Source: Canna indica (lineage: Eukaryota > Streptophyta > Magnoliopsida > Zingiberales > Cannaceae). Taken from it: a stretch of DNA of 64,000 bases. Under the pieces are notes generated by a model. It was not told the DNA's origin. It was given only the letters and a program-made list of their open reading frames with translations, and did not search any database. Position 1 is the stretch's first letter, and every line of letters starts with the position of its first letter. Below are positions 1 through 12,218 of this stretch, piece by piece. The stretch covers positions 99,535,501 to 99,599,500 of the forward strand of contig CP136890.1 in assembly GCA_034359265.1 (NCBI GenBank), given 5' to 3'. The translations under genes and the position numbers were made by a program.

Positions 1-1757
1 GATCCTCGTGGCATATATAAAGATCATCATCTAAATAGGTGTCTAACTCAGACTTAACTGTACCATGAGTCCTCATAAATTGATCAAACATTAGCCTTCC
101 CTTTTGAGTACCAAATTTTCGTTTCCTAACCACAATTGAAGAGTTACAACCACTGCCTCCATCCTGACCGCTCTCTATATTGTTACTTTTATTGACCTCG
201 GCAACATAGGCATCGGCATATTCTTGATAAATCTCATACAAACTATCACGAACAACTTTAATATATTTGGATGCTTCTTCTTTTGAACAAATAGCATCAA
301 AGCAAAAAGTAACTAATTGCATCTTATTTCGAGGATCAAGAATAGCTGCAAAAGAAATTAGTAAATTGCAATCACCCCAATACTTATCAAATTTTACCAT
401 CATTTTTCTTGTCATTGCTCTCACACATTCATCATCATCATCATCAAAATTTTGTCATTCAAAGCTTTCTTTATTCTCCAAAGTTCAGACAGAAATAAGT
501 TTGCAATTGGATACTCCGAACCTAATATCAAATTTGATTATATTTTTTAGTAAGTTTACAAAAATTAGAATAAATAAGTTAATTAAACAAATCAATTACC
601 TGAAATTAATGTGGTAATATCATTGAATATTTCTAGAAAATAGCAAACCTCTTTCACTTTATTCCAATCCTCCTCACTTGGCAAATACTCGTAGGATGAA
701 TCTTGCACTTGAAAACGTGAAAAAACATTTTTGAACTCTAAAGCACATAAAAGCATCTCATATGTTGCATTCCACTGTGTGCAACAATCTAAAATCAACT
801 TCTTGTTAGGTAATTGCAACTGCTTTGCAATCTCGCTGAACATTTTCAGTCGTGATGGTGAAGCTGAAATATACTAACACTTTCCCTAATATTAACAATT
901 GCATCTTGAATCTCAGACAATCCATCTTGCACTAGAATATTCAAAATGTGAGCACAAGGTACATGAAAAATATTCCCACTCAAAGAAAGCTTTTTAAAGA
1001 CAGAAATATTATCTTTTAACATCCTCACAACAATGTCATTATAAGAAGCATTGTCCACCGTTATAGTAAACACTTTTTTTTCAAGTTCCCATTCTTGCAA
1101 AAACTTAAATAATGCATCACAAATCACAACTTCAATGCTTCCTAAAACATTAATGACATTGATAATTCTTTTTTGCAACTTCCGCTCTGAGTCCACAAAA
1201 TGACAACTTACAACTATATATTGTATGTTCTGACCAGATCTCCAACAATCAGTTGTAATACTTACTCTATTGACTGTCTTTAATAATGCCTTCAGCCTCA
1301 TCTTCTCAATTCGGTATGAAGTCAAACAATCACCGCTCGCTGCTGCACAAGAAATACTCTCAAATGCATGGTTGGCAAACTTCATTACCATATTAAACAT
1401 CTCATACTCAACAAAATCAAATGGAAGCTCATGCACAAGAACCATATGAGAGATAAGCTCCCTCATCTCAACTTGATTATATTTCCAGTTTTGGACATCT
1501 GCACTTCTTGAATTTGATGGCCAAGTTGCACTTTTGACATCTACCTCATTGACCATGTTTAAATTAGTTGATTCTTCAACACTTTGCATTGCAAGTTCTA
1601 AATAAGGTGGTCCAGAAGTTGGAGTTGAATTTGCTTGTTCTTCCAATGAGATGTTATATGACATAGCTAAAAAAATAACAAAAGTATAATAACAGCCAAT
1701 AATTTTATCCAAGTAATAATGCACTAAACTAAAATAAGTATCTAACCGTACTTGCAC
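1..1757 (-). pseudogene. hAT-superfamily transposase (RICESLEEPER-like), frameshifted and cut by window edge
   Basis: On the minus strand the translation matches the central part of plant hAT transposases: ITTDCWRS and a HVPCAHILNILVQDGL block (about 1300-900), then the CTQWNATYEMLL block (about 790-740), a FNDITTLISG/YPIANLF region, and near position 60 a KSELDTYLDDD stretch that normally lies just before the C-terminal dimerisation domain, which would be outside the window. A GT-AG intron (about 521-600) separates the ISG and YPIANLF parts. Around 866-880 the reading frame shifts by one base: the SPSRL..MFSEIAKQ region is in a different frame from the upstream part. No BED zinc finger is seen at the N-terminal end, where an ATG at 1757 or 1664 opens the frame. 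I infer a dead element copy. The family assignment is firm; the exact ends and terminal repeats were not found. Confidence 0.8.
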
Positions 1758-3471
1758 AATTATCCAAGTCTAGAAAAACATTGAGCATTGAGATTAAAAT
1801 AACAAAACAAGATGTATGCTAACTACTAGGAAAAATAATATTTATAAATCGCAATATTATAAACAAGAAATAGTATGCACTAATAAGGTGCATGCTAACT
1901 ATTTAAATATTGAGTATGGTTGATATAAGATATAAAGATATAGGTAATAGTTGGGTGAATAGGTACAAGAAAAATGAGGCATGGATGTAATAAATCCATT
2001 AATATAGTTGTCGTGAAGATATATTTGAGCTAATTGTACATGATTGTAGGAAGGAACAAATTCGTTTCTTCCATTTCAACCTTGGAAATTTTGAATTTGA
2101 AGGAATAAGATGGACAAGTATTGAGTATAATCATTGTTGTGGAGAATCCCAAGCTAGAAGGATAGCATGTGCAAGGCGGTCATTAGAAATAAGTACAAGA
2201 AAGGGACACATACCATACTAAGTAGCCATAGAATCTTTAGGTATCTGCATACTGAATAACTAGAAAGATTGTTTTTGTCCTAGTAACTATTTTAACGTAC
2301 TTTAAACGAACTGTATGCACAATACATCAACACGTGTAATCTTTAGCATATTCCAAGTATACAATCATGAAGGTTACATGAACTTTTCCATGGAAACATT
2401 ATGGGCCTCAAAGAAACAGCTCTGTAACTAATATTTCCAAGTCTATATGAAATTTCAGCTAGATTAGCTTTGAAGCAGACAACTTGGTCAAAAAACAATG
2501 TCATAGGGGCAATATGATATTTGATTGCAAGCAAAGGGCAACCAAACTGCATCCAAGTGAAGGAAAGAAAAGCAATTGTACCTTTTTTAACTTTGCAAAA
2601 ATTCAAATTTTAGGTTTAGATGGAAATGGATCTCGATTGAATAGAAAATTTTATATATCACAGTAGCCTAAAATTAGCTAGATGTCATCAGAAGAATCCT
2701 GATTACTGTAGAATCTTAACCTTAATGTATCATGAGAACAGTGCTATATGCAAGACCAAGCATCACAGTATGACTACTATATATTTCCACAGGCCTAGAT
2801 CCGCTTCAATGAAGTTTATTTTGGCAAAACTAACTTAGTATATCTGTATTATATAAACATACAACTTTTATGAACTTAATACTGCCATAAAATTGAATAA
2901 GTTTTTCAAGAAAAAATATATGTAAAAAAACATCGAAAGTGCATTTATAGTAATATTCTAACTTAGGAAGAATAAATTTCGGAAATACGCCGTCTCTTTG
3001 ATCTGCCACAATTTTGTATCAAGCATAAATCAACAAGTAGCAAAAATCAAGAAGGAACCATCCATAAACTCTTGGTACGATGGTTAACATCTAAATGAAT
3101 ACATGATGATAAAATGAGGCACGAATACATGTCTGAGAGCTGTGCTTTTATTACATGGAGACGAGGAGCGGCAGCGCCGGCAAGGGGCAGTGAGGTGCAG
3201 CGAGATCCGGCGAGAGGCGACGAGCAGCGGGATCCGACGAGAGGCGGCGAGGAGCAGCGAGATGCGTCGGGCGAGACGGAGGAGTGGTGCGGCCGTGCGG
3301 GTGGAGTGAGTGCGCGAGAGAGAGATTGAGAGAGGCGATGGGTAAAGAGTAGGGTTTTAGGATTTGGAATTTGAATATTTTCATAGATAATTATTTATAT
3401 TACTAATCGATAATTTGCGCGTTGTGCAATATATTATATTTAATATTATTTTTTAAAATATATAAAAAAAC
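1758..3471. other. Intergenic; short GC-rich patch, no supported gene
   Basis: This is mostly AT-rich sequence with no recognisable coding similarity. A GC-rich purine-dominated patch at about 3158-3340 (repeated ggcgacgag/gcgagat-like words) stands out. It could be a 5' untranslated exon of the neighbouring hAT transposase gene or an unrelated low-complexity segment. Short open frames across it in both directions are compositional and resemble no family I know. Confidence 0.5.
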
Positions 3472-5160
3472 TTAATTATATTTTTGGTTCTTCAAAATAT
3501 CATATTTTTTTCTATTTGATCTCTCATTTTTAGAAACTTTTCGTTTAGTTTATCAATTTTTTTTCGTTTGGTTCCTCCGTTAACTTTTGGTGTTAAATGT
3601 CAATGCTGACATGGATTAAAGACAAAATGAGGGACCAAACAAAAAAATAAAAATATTTTAAGAGAATAAATGGAATATATATATATATATTAATAACATG
3701 AAATATAACTATATATATGTATTTTCATTTTATTCACCAATATAAAATCTCATCAATTTAATTTTTATTATTTTAAAATCTTCACCTCATAAATTTATAA
3801 TAAATTTACGATCCGCGCTCGCGCCACCCCTTATTTATGAGCGTGAGTCGTAAATTTATTGTTGATTTGTGAGATTAATATTTTAAAATAAAATAAATAA
3901 ATTGATGATATTTTATATCGATGAATAAGATGAGAAAATTTATATATATGCACGTGCACGCTTTAAGTTATTAATATATATATATATATATCATCTAGTC
4001 TCTTAAAATATCTTTATTTTTTCATTTGGTCCCTCATTTTATCTTTAATCCATATCAGCATTGACACTTAACAACAAAAGTTAATGGATGGATCAAACGG
4101 AAAAAAAATTGAAGGACCACTACTAGAAATTAGGTCTTCAGCAACGGCTATCAGCAACGGCCGCTCAAGCCGTTGCTATTTGCAACGACGTTCTTACGGC
4201 CGCTCGAGCCGTTGCAGATATTTGTATCTGCAACGGCGTTCTAACGGACACGCGAGCCATTGCAGATTATTTTAATTATTCGCAACGGCTTTCTGACGGA
4301 AAGGCGAGCCGTTACTGATATTTTAATTATCAGCAACGGCTTTCTAACGGATAAGTGAGCCGTTGCTGATGATAACTTATCAGCAACGACTTTCTAACGG
4401 GCGAGTGAGCCATTGCTGATAAGTTTATATAGGGCACCGGTCGCGCCCAATCCTTCTTCCTCCCGCTGCTGCCGCCGCCGCTCCTGCTCTCGCCTCTCGC
4501 CGCCGCTGCCGCTGCTGCCGACGCCGACGACGCCTCTTCCTCCTCCCGCTGCTGCCGACTTGTTCAGGTATGCCTCGCCGGCCGGCTGTCTCTTCCCGTT
4601 GCGGCCGACGGGAATCAATCCGACTGAAAACCTATTTCTAGGGTTTTGGCCGGCGGCGGTCGGCCGATGGCCATCGCCGGACCTTGTACAGTGGCCGGAC
4701 AGTGTGTCCGGCCACTGTACGCCGGCGCCGGAGTCCACCTGACTCCGGCGCCGGAATTTATAATTTTATATATAATTTATTGTTTTAATTAATTGTTTTA
4801 TAATTGTTAATTAATTGTTTTATAATTGTTAATTAATTGTTTTATAATTATTTAGATTAATTGTTTAATTTATTAGATTAATTATTAGGGTTTAGATTAA
4901 CTTCGGACGCGCGCCGGAATCGTCCACTTCGGACGCGCGCCGGAATCGTCCAATATGGACTCAAACGATCTCGAAACATTTAGAAAATAATCATGCATCC
5001 GACGAGTTCATATGTTTCACGTACGCATCGACGAGTCGGATATGATTTAGCAAAACCTTAGATCCGTCCGGGGATTGTATGTTCGTGTAAAAGAAGTAGA
5101 TGATCTTTTATACGATGTACAATTCTTGAATTGTCCCTGATTGGACAGTTTGGGAATATA

Positions 5161-5350
5161 GTTATTTGTACTGCACTTACGTTTTTATTTTAACTGTTAT
5201 CTAATTATTTTAAATTTCGGCAACATCTCTCTTGTTCTCCGATACGCGCCCAGATGATATGCGTATTCGGAGAACTATAGGGAGATGCTGCCGAAATTTA
5301 GAATAATTAGTTAACAGTTAAAATAAAAATATAAGTGCAGTTCAAATAAC
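5161..5350. repeat. 190-bp near-perfect hairpin in CACTA copy 1
   Basis: Arms of about 85 bp begin GTTATTTGTACTGCACTTA and are mirrored at the right end by TAAGTGCAG..AAATAAC. The centre carries gttctccgatacgc facing gcgtattcggagaac. The same structure, at the same distance before the transposase start, is in copy 2 (38419-38608). It lies between the leader splice donor (4568) and the acceptor just before the ATG (5425), so it is probably inside a 5' UTR intron. Confidence 0.85.
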
Positions 5351-5424
5351 ATAAATCCCGAATGGAATAGGACAATCTCACCTAAAGACATTAACCAAAG
5401 AAATTGTCATTGATTGACAGAATC

Positions 5425-6303
5425 ATGTCGGCTGATCGAAGTTGGATGTACCGACGTCTTGATCGTGGAGCTTTAACAAATGAGTTTCGATTAGGCGTAA
5501 CGTACTTCCTAAATTTCGCCTATTCGAATCGGAATTTCGTTAGCATGGGTGATCAAATCCGATGTCTGTGCCGCATTTATTCAAATGGACGATTTTTGGA
5601 TCGGGAGACTGTCACTCTGCATCTATATACCAAAGGATTTGCACCAAGATATTTTCTATGGACTTGTCACGGGGAGTCACGCGAAGTCGGGACGTCGAGC
5701 AATCCTATCGTTCAGACATATGGTGAATCTTCCTCTGCTGGTGCTTCTTCATCTAGTCAATGTAATCCCTATAGAACTATGATACTTGATAGTCTTGAGG
5801 GTCAATTCCACCTGAATGATAATGTTCATCGGCCAGTTCTTCAGACATCAGTCCCACCAGATACTACAGCGGTTGATATCACAGAAGTACAAACTGCGGT
5901 AGAGATTGAATTACCGAATAAAGAAGCTGCAGAATTTTACGAGATGTTGAAAGCTGCCGATGAACCTTTGTATGAGAATTGTCCTAAATACACTACGTTT
6001 TCAGCAATGACACAGCTCTTAAACATCAATGCCGATTGTAATATCAGCGGAGTTGCGTATGATCGGATTGCTGGATTGATTAATGGAATGCTGCCTACTG
6101 ATAACAAGTTTGAGCCTACTTTTTATAAGACTAAAAAGCTAATGAGAAAATTGGGGCTTGGGTACGAAAAAATACACGCGTGCCAAAATAACTGTATTTT
6201 ATATTATAAAGAAAATGTGCAGTTGGATAAATGCCTTTTATATTGGCATCACAAGCCGAACAAGTATATTACGCGAAGTATCCGGCTCGAAATAAAGATA
6301 TAG
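5425..6303 (+). pseudogene. TNP2-type CACTA transposase, truncated N-terminal part (copy 1)
   Basis: The start is placed at ATG 5425, two codons after a TTGACAG splice acceptor and before the SWMYRRL motif. It encodes the transposase-associated domain (WMYRRL, YFLNFAYSN, IRCLCRI, HLYTKGFAPRYFLWTCHGE) and the linker up to KIHACQNNC. At 6233-6235 (gcc) sequence homologous to 39491 jumps to sequence homologous to 41801. After the junction the frame is wrong and a stop follows at 6301-6303. The product would be about 292 residues with the predicted DNA-binding part but no catalytic domain. Confidence 0.9.
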
Positions 6304-6587
6304 CAGATTGGCGTGTAGTCTGTAAGACAAAAGGTAGAGGAAAAATTGATCCGATAGTAGGAGAAAATGATCCTCCTGGTTTCTATCAAGAAGATGATCT
6401 TCCTGCTGTGGATCGTATTATTTCAATACTCGAGGATGCAGACACAATGTCAATTCAATTAGAAGTTGAGTATGCTGATGATGACGATCATGAAATTGAG
6501 GAAGCTGGAGATGAAGAAGATGAAGAAGAGGAAGAAGAGGAAGAAGAAGAAGAATTCGAAGACTATTATTCAGATGATGAGGAATAA
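6231..6587 (+). pseudogene. C-terminal acidic tail of the CACTA transposase (copy 1)
   Basis: This is the piece of the transposase gene beyond the deletion junction, in another frame from the N-terminal fragment. It matches the last part of the copy 2 protein (ILASQAEQVYYAKYPA, the KGRGKID segment, then a long Glu/Asp tract). It has no start of its own with evident function. The ATG at 6231 spans the junction itself, so translation from it would be an artefact of the deletion. Confidence 0.85.
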
Positions 6588-6662
6588 TTGTAAAGTATAT
6601 ATTTTATTAAATATATCTCTACTATTTATACAATAATCTGATTATATGTCTGTTCGACAGAT

Positions 6663-8177
6663 ATGTCCGGTCGTGGTTATCGACGCAGGAGAGCTTCAGA
6701 GTCTTCGATCGGTGAGACTCCAGCACTTACTCATGCTGCTGATCCTCCTGTTGCTGATCCTCATGAGGATGATACTGCCGAGGCTAGTACATCCAGACGC
6801 AGGCGGCCACGCGGGCCGAACAGGTGGCAGCCTCCACCAGCCACAGAGTCACGTAGATTGATTAGCGTGATTGGGGAGCGGTAATATATCATGAATTATG
6901 AATCATTACAAATTCATTATATCATAATATAATATTAAAATTTATTTTTGTTGTGCAGGTTCGAGCAAGAAGAAGTGCAGAGGAGCATTTCTTCTACTAT
7001 TCGATGATACATGCACGGGGCATGACCTACGTGGTCTCACGTGCCTAGCGAGCACATCGACATGTTATGGCGCGAGTTTGAGGCACGTATTATTATTATT
7101 TTTTACATGCATGATGATATATTAATATTGGTACTGATATTATTATTTTGCAGGCTCGCTATACATGGGCCGAGGACCAGAGGCCCTTCATTTACGCTGC
7201 CTAGGAGGCTATTTCCCGGGCAAGGTACAACGGGCAGCTGGGGCAGGCTCGGTCCCAAGCGATGGCCCGAGCTGGAACCACTAACATCGCGGAGACTCGG
7301 GGATACGGCCCCGGTTGGATTACTCCGGATATATGGGACCAGCTCGTGGGGATATGGTCGACGAATCGATGGCAGGAGGTTTCTCGGAATGCGGCTAGAA
7401 ATCGCATGTCGGGGGGAGCAGCGCGTCACACCGGCGGCTCTGTTGCATTTGCAGTGCACGCGAACCGTATGGTAAGTATATCTTTTAATTATATATTTTA
7501 TTTGTTACTATGTGTACTAATTAATGTATTTGTTTTGTAAATGTAGACGACGGTGTCAGATGACAGGACTGTCCAGCGACCCTCCCTGATGGCGGTGTTT
7601 GAGCGGACTCACCGTCGAGCACATGGGACGGGGGAGTACATCGACAACCGCGCTGCACACATTGTGGTAATTATATATTTGTTTAAATTATTCATTATAT
7701 ATTTATAATTTAAGTTTTATGATAAATATTAAATAAAAAATCAAACTCGAGTAGGAGACGTACAACCAGACGGTGGTGCAGCGCGGGGGTACCCCCGAGG
7801 ACTTTGACGCAGCATCGTGGGTCGAGGCCGCAGGTGGCTGGGACCATGGCCGCGTATATGGCTTCGCAGATAGTGGTCATGCGCGAGCCGTGCTAGGGCC
7901 ACTTGGGGCACCGACCCCTCCGGTCGCTGGTGAGCGGCCGTCCACCTCTAGATCCAGTTATGATCATAGTAGCAGAATAAGGACTCTAAAGGAGACGGTC
8001 GCGCGTCAGACTCAGATGATGGAGGAGATGCATGCTATGCTACGCAACATATCAGGTCATCCTGAAGCAGGCATCTCTTCGGCATCATCTAATCCATCGT
8101 CCTCGAGTCAGTCCACGTCGGTGTACACTCAAGCACTCCAGACCCCGCCATATGATCCAGACCATCCTCCATCGTGA
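6663..8177 (+). pseudogene. Second CACTA gene (Ptta/En/Spm plant-transposase family), decayed, copy 1
   Basis: Exons parallel those of copy 2: MSGRGYRRRRASES..SVIGER (6663-6881), a FEQEEV exon (from about 6960), ARYTWAEDQRPF (about 7155-7470), a VFERTHRRAHGTG exon (7547-7665) and a final exon ending near 8177 with a coiled-coil-like heptad region (RTLKETVARQTQMMEEMHAML). These match the accessory gene of CACTA elements, whose product binds subterminal repeats in characterised members. In-frame stops break it, among them TGA in the CGA-TGA-TAC context of the second exon, a TGA where copy 2 has a Trp codon in the next segment, and a TAG in the third exon where copy 2 has TGG. Confidence 0.75.
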
Positions 8178-8957
8178 TCGTGAGATTTTTTGTTTGGATA
8201 TTGAACTTGTTACTGAGATATTGAACTTGTTTAACTTATTTTGTTTGGATATTGATACTTCAATTTTGCATTTGAATTATTTTTACACTATCGTGGATAA
8301 TTATCAATATAAATATAATTGTTTTGATGTATATCTTGGTGTGTTTGTGATGTGTGAATGAATGTGTATATGAGGGTATGAGTGTGTGAGTTATGTATCA
8401 GATAATGTATCAATGTATCAATGGAAATTTTTAATTTTCAATTTTTCTGTTTGCAGGTATACGTCATCAGCAACGGCTTTCCCACGGCCGTCCGTGGGAA
8501 AGCCGTTGCTAAAGTGTATCGAAAGCCGTTGCTGATGACCTACAGCAACGGCTTAGCGACAGGGTTTTACTAACGGCGTTGCTACGGACTCAGCGGCCGT
8601 TGCTATTAATGTTATCAGCAACGGCTCCGGGTCTGTGGCAAAACCGTTGCTGATAATGTTTTTAGCGACGGCCCGAGCGGCCGTTGCTGATCCGTTGCTA
8701 AGTCATCAACAACGCGACTTTCTGTCACGGCTCTATTGTAACGGCGCGGCCGTTGCTGATGCCCATTTTTCTAGTAGTGGACTAAATGAAAAGTTTTTAA
8801 AAAGAATGGACCAAATGGAAAAAATATGATATTTTGGGGGACCAAAAATATAATTAAACCTATAAAGAATATTGGCTTGGTCGGCCTTTACTCGATCAAC
8901 TATTCTTAAAAATGAATACGGTTGAACGATATAGTACTGTTTTGAATATTTTTGTCA

Positions 8958-10250
8958 GGAAAAATCATACTTTTGGTTCCCACTATTTACTTAAATTTTG
9001 AATTTAGTCACAATAGTTTCAAAATTTTGGTTTTAGTCATCACACTTTATTTTCGTTTAGGATTGATCCCTGCCGTTACATGAGGCCTAAACGGAGCTGA
9101 TGTGGATAACAAATGCTGACTGGACATTGCTGACATGGACCTGCAGGGACCAACTTTGTAAACTATGGGGACTAAAACCAAATTTTTGTAAACTATGTGG
9201 ACTAAAACCAAAATTCAAGCAAACTATATGACAACGTCAGTTTAAATCCATCCAAATTAATGTAAATTACTTTAGTGTGCTCAATTTTAATATTTTTAAT
9301 TATTATAATTATTTAAAAATAAATTTAAAAATATTAGGGGTGTGCATGGGTACTGGGTAGACCCGAAACCGGTTGGAACTGACCCGATTAGGTAGGTTCC
9401 GGGTAGACCCGAATTAAATTCGGGTAGGGTCCGGGACAAAAATTTAGGAACCGATTAAAACCAGTTTTGGTTCTGTGTCCAACACATCAGGTACTCGAAA
9501 TTGGAATCAAAATCGGTACCCGAAACTAGTACTCTGGAACTTATTTATTTACGGGTTCTAGGGTACTGATTCCAACAAGGTACCATGTTGGGAACATGTA
9601 CATTTACAGGTTACAGAACAAAGTACCCTGTTGATCAAATCTATACATTTATAGGTTCCAAGACAAGTTCCAATAGGGTACTCGGAACCTGTACCCTGGA
9701 ACCTGTATAACAAGGTACCCGAAATTGGAACTGGAACCTGTGATTCCGAGTAGTGTCCGATTCCAGGTTCCAACAGGATAGGGTCCGGTTCTAAAATTTA
9801 GGAACCAATCATATACAGGATAGAGTCCGAGTATCATGAAAAATATAGGGTACCCGGACCCGCTCATCCCTAAAAAATATCTTGTAATTTTTTAAAGAAA
9901 AATAATAATTTTGATCCCTATAATTTATTTGAATTTTTGTTTTACTCCCCATAATTTACAAAATTTTAATTTTATCCTCATAGTTTACAAAGTTGGTCCT
10001 TGCAGGGCCACGTCAGTAATGTCTAGTCAACATATGTTATCCATGTCTGCTCCGTTTATGCCTCATGTAACGATAGAGATCAAATCCTAAACGGAAATAA
10101 AGTGTGGGGACTAAAATTAAAATTTTGAAATCATGATGATTAATATTAAAATTCGAGTAAACCGTGTGGATCAAATCAAAATTTTGAAATCATGAGGATT
10201 AAAACTAAAATTCGAGTAAATCGTGTGGATCAAGAGTATGATATTTTTCC
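8958..10250. mobile_element. Long-TIR nonautonomous element
   Basis: The termini GGAAAAATCATAC (8958) and GTATGATATTTTTCC (ending 10250) are inverted, and the arms continue for about 280 bp (left to about 9240, right from about 9900), sharing the words 'gtttaggattgatccctgccgttacatgaggc' region, 'ctgacatgg', 'tgcagggacc' and 'ggggactaaaa' in opposite orientation. No coding sequence. The flanks are T-rich (tttttgtca / ttttgttta) and give only a weak 9-bp duplication, so a Mutator-type MITE is likely but unproven. A hAT MITE is nested at 9335-9872. Confidence 0.75.
9335..9872. mobile_element. hAT-type MITE with exact 8-bp target duplication
   Basis: It begins TAGGGGTGTGCATGGG and ends CGCTCATCCCTA, inverted short termini typical of hAT MITEs, flanked by AAAAATAT at 9327-9334 and again at 9873-9880. 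The interior consists of diverged words built on gggtacc/ggttcc/ggaacc, with no gene. It interrupts the larger inverted-repeat element 8958-10250 and is therefore younger than it. A related fragment lies at 44432-44653 in the other orientation. Confidence 0.9.
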
Positions 10251-12218
10251 TTTTGTTTAAAATGCAATATTAACATATAAATAATTAAAATCACGTGAAA
10301 ATCAGTTCAATAAAGATTGTATGAAAAGAATATATGAAAATTTACACACACATGTATATGATTATTACAAAAGGCGAAGGCTTAATTTACTTAAGTTCAA
10401 CTAAACACTACCTCGGAAAAATAAATAATATTTTTGTAATGAAGAAATATATAAATATGTTTATATTTTTTTAAAAAAATTAATAACTTAAAAATATATA
10501 TAAGTTGTATAGTATGAAAATAATTCATTATGAAATCAAAATTTTAAATCTATCTATTATAATGCGACTTCAATTATATGGATTACACCTTTAAATTTTA
10601 TTTTCAAATTTGTTTAAATAACACTTCAGGAAAAAATTGTTTTGCAATTTTCAAAGAAGGTTAATAAAAAGTAAAAAAATAATACGATGGAAATATTTAT
10701 ATGTTTTTATATTAATTTCTTTATATTTAAATTTTCATTTATGTATATTTTCAACATATAATGAAATAAAATTATAAATAATTATATTTTAAAAATACAT
10801 GTATATAGATTAAAATATATCGAGACAATTTATATGCATAATATGGTTATAAAAATATAATAAAAAACCAGTAATCATAAATTATTATTTTCTATGTAAT
10901 AATATTATTTTAAAAAATAAAATTGAAAATATCAAGAATCTCCAAGGAAAATTTAAAGTAACCCAAATATATACAATTCAAAGTTATATATAAAAGTAGA
11001 TCATCATTTAAGGAAAACAAATAAAAAATCATTTTAAATAAATAATAACAATAAATTCTATATAATACAAAGCCCTATATGTTTTAATAAATATTTTCTA
11101 TAAAGTAAAATGATAATATTTTAGGATAAATGAGTCAACGTCGATATTTTTTTTACATCAAAAAGAGATTCTCAATAATTTAATATACAATAATTAAAAT
11201 GAAAATCCCAAAAAGGTAAAAAAAATTTAATTTTAAAAAATGAAATCTTACCAAGAATATATATGGTTGAAAAATGTATAGAGTTTTGATATTTATATAA
11301 GTAAAAACTAAAAAACAAAATAATACGACATTTACAGTCAAAAAATAATTAAAAGGATTAAATAAATGCATGATAAGCAAAACTAGTAATACTTTCGTAA
11401 ATACCAACAAATGTACATATATTAATTAACTATGTAATTTTTTCATAATAAAAAACAACATAATTAAAAAAATTAATTATGAGAATATTTTATAAATATG
11501 TAAGTTATACTTTAATCCTGTGAATGAAAAATCTTAAATTGGCATTCAATAGAATAAATAATTCAAGAATAAAATGATATAATATTTATAAAAAAAGAAA
11601 TAATCTCATGGAGACGAAAATATGATTTTTTTTCTCATGTTCATGACTTCGAGCAAATATATATACGATGATAAAATATATTATATATGCTATTCAAATA
11701 AAAAAGTCAAAAAGAAGAATAAAGAAGTCAAGAAGAATATCTACAAATATAAATAAATCATAATAACAATTAAAATAAAAATGTTAAAAGACCACAGACA
11801 TTTGGTCTAATATTGTGATCTTCACGTATAAATCAAAGTAATTATCATATTGCACTAGTCGAGGCTAGAGGGGAATATATTCATGTCCTGTTGGAGGGCA
11901 AGGATTGCACGGCAGTGAGCCCTCGGCATCCTTTATCCTTCCGATGATGCAGGCAGTGATTTGCTCTTAAGCTGATTTTTTTAAATTTTTTTTTATCATA
12001 TTGCACTCATGTTGAATACAAGGGTAAGTACATATTTGCTTAATCTCATAAAGGGATGATATGATAAGATATATTTTTATCCATTATTATTTGGTGCTTG
12101 AATTACAAGAAATTATAATTATAATAATATAGATTAGTATTATCCTGTTCACACTGGATAAGAAAATCTTATCAAATTCCTTATTTCATTGGTATCCGGT
12201 AAAACAAATAGACCATTA
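10251..12218. other. AT-rich intergenic DNA, no gene seen
   Basis: Nearly 2 kb of very AT-rich sequence with frequent stops in all frames. A small less AT-rich island at about 11855-11960 (gtcgaggctagagggg... to ...gcaggcagtgattt) shows no recognisable similarity. No terminal repeats or RNA genes were identified. Confidence 0.6.

Larger units (their letters stand above)
4118..8779 (+). mobile_element. CACTA (En/Spm) element copy 1, internally deleted
   Basis: The element starts CACTACTAGAAA and ends TTTCTAGTAGTG, perfect CACTA-type inverted termini, flanked by a 3-bp duplication GAC (4115-4117 and 8780-8782). Subterminal regions are packed with the 8-mer GCAACGGC in both orientations (about 4138-4420 and 8466-8762). 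Inside are a GC-rich leader, two copies of a 26-bp repeat (4902-4952), a 190-bp hairpin (5161-5350), the N-terminal part of a TNP2-type transposase joined to its C-terminal acidic tail by a 2.3-kb deletion, and a decayed second gene (6663-8177). Compared with the 7234-bp copy at 37189-44422 it is a deletion derivative and cannot make transposase. Confidence 0.96.
3472..8857. mobile_element. Foldback (long inverted repeat) element, split by a CACTA insertion
   Basis: Without the inserted CACTA element (4118-8779) and one copy of its target duplication, about 720 bp remain that are almost entirely palindromic. The left arm, from TTAATTATATTTTTGG at 3472, is mirrored by the right arm ending CCAAAAATATAATTAA at 8857. 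Both carry the words for a 'ggtccctc ... cgttaac ... gctgacatgg' repeat, and the centre (about 3740-3960) is itself a hairpin around a gatccgcgctcgcg core. No transposase is encoded and I found no convincing target duplication, so the superfamily (MULE-like or other) is open. Confidence 0.7.

Noticed and set aside
4413..4742. Open frames on both strands of the GC-rich CACTA leader (also 37497-37860)
   Set aside because: They come from CCG/GCC repeats in the untranslated leader before the splice donor and differ between the two copies.
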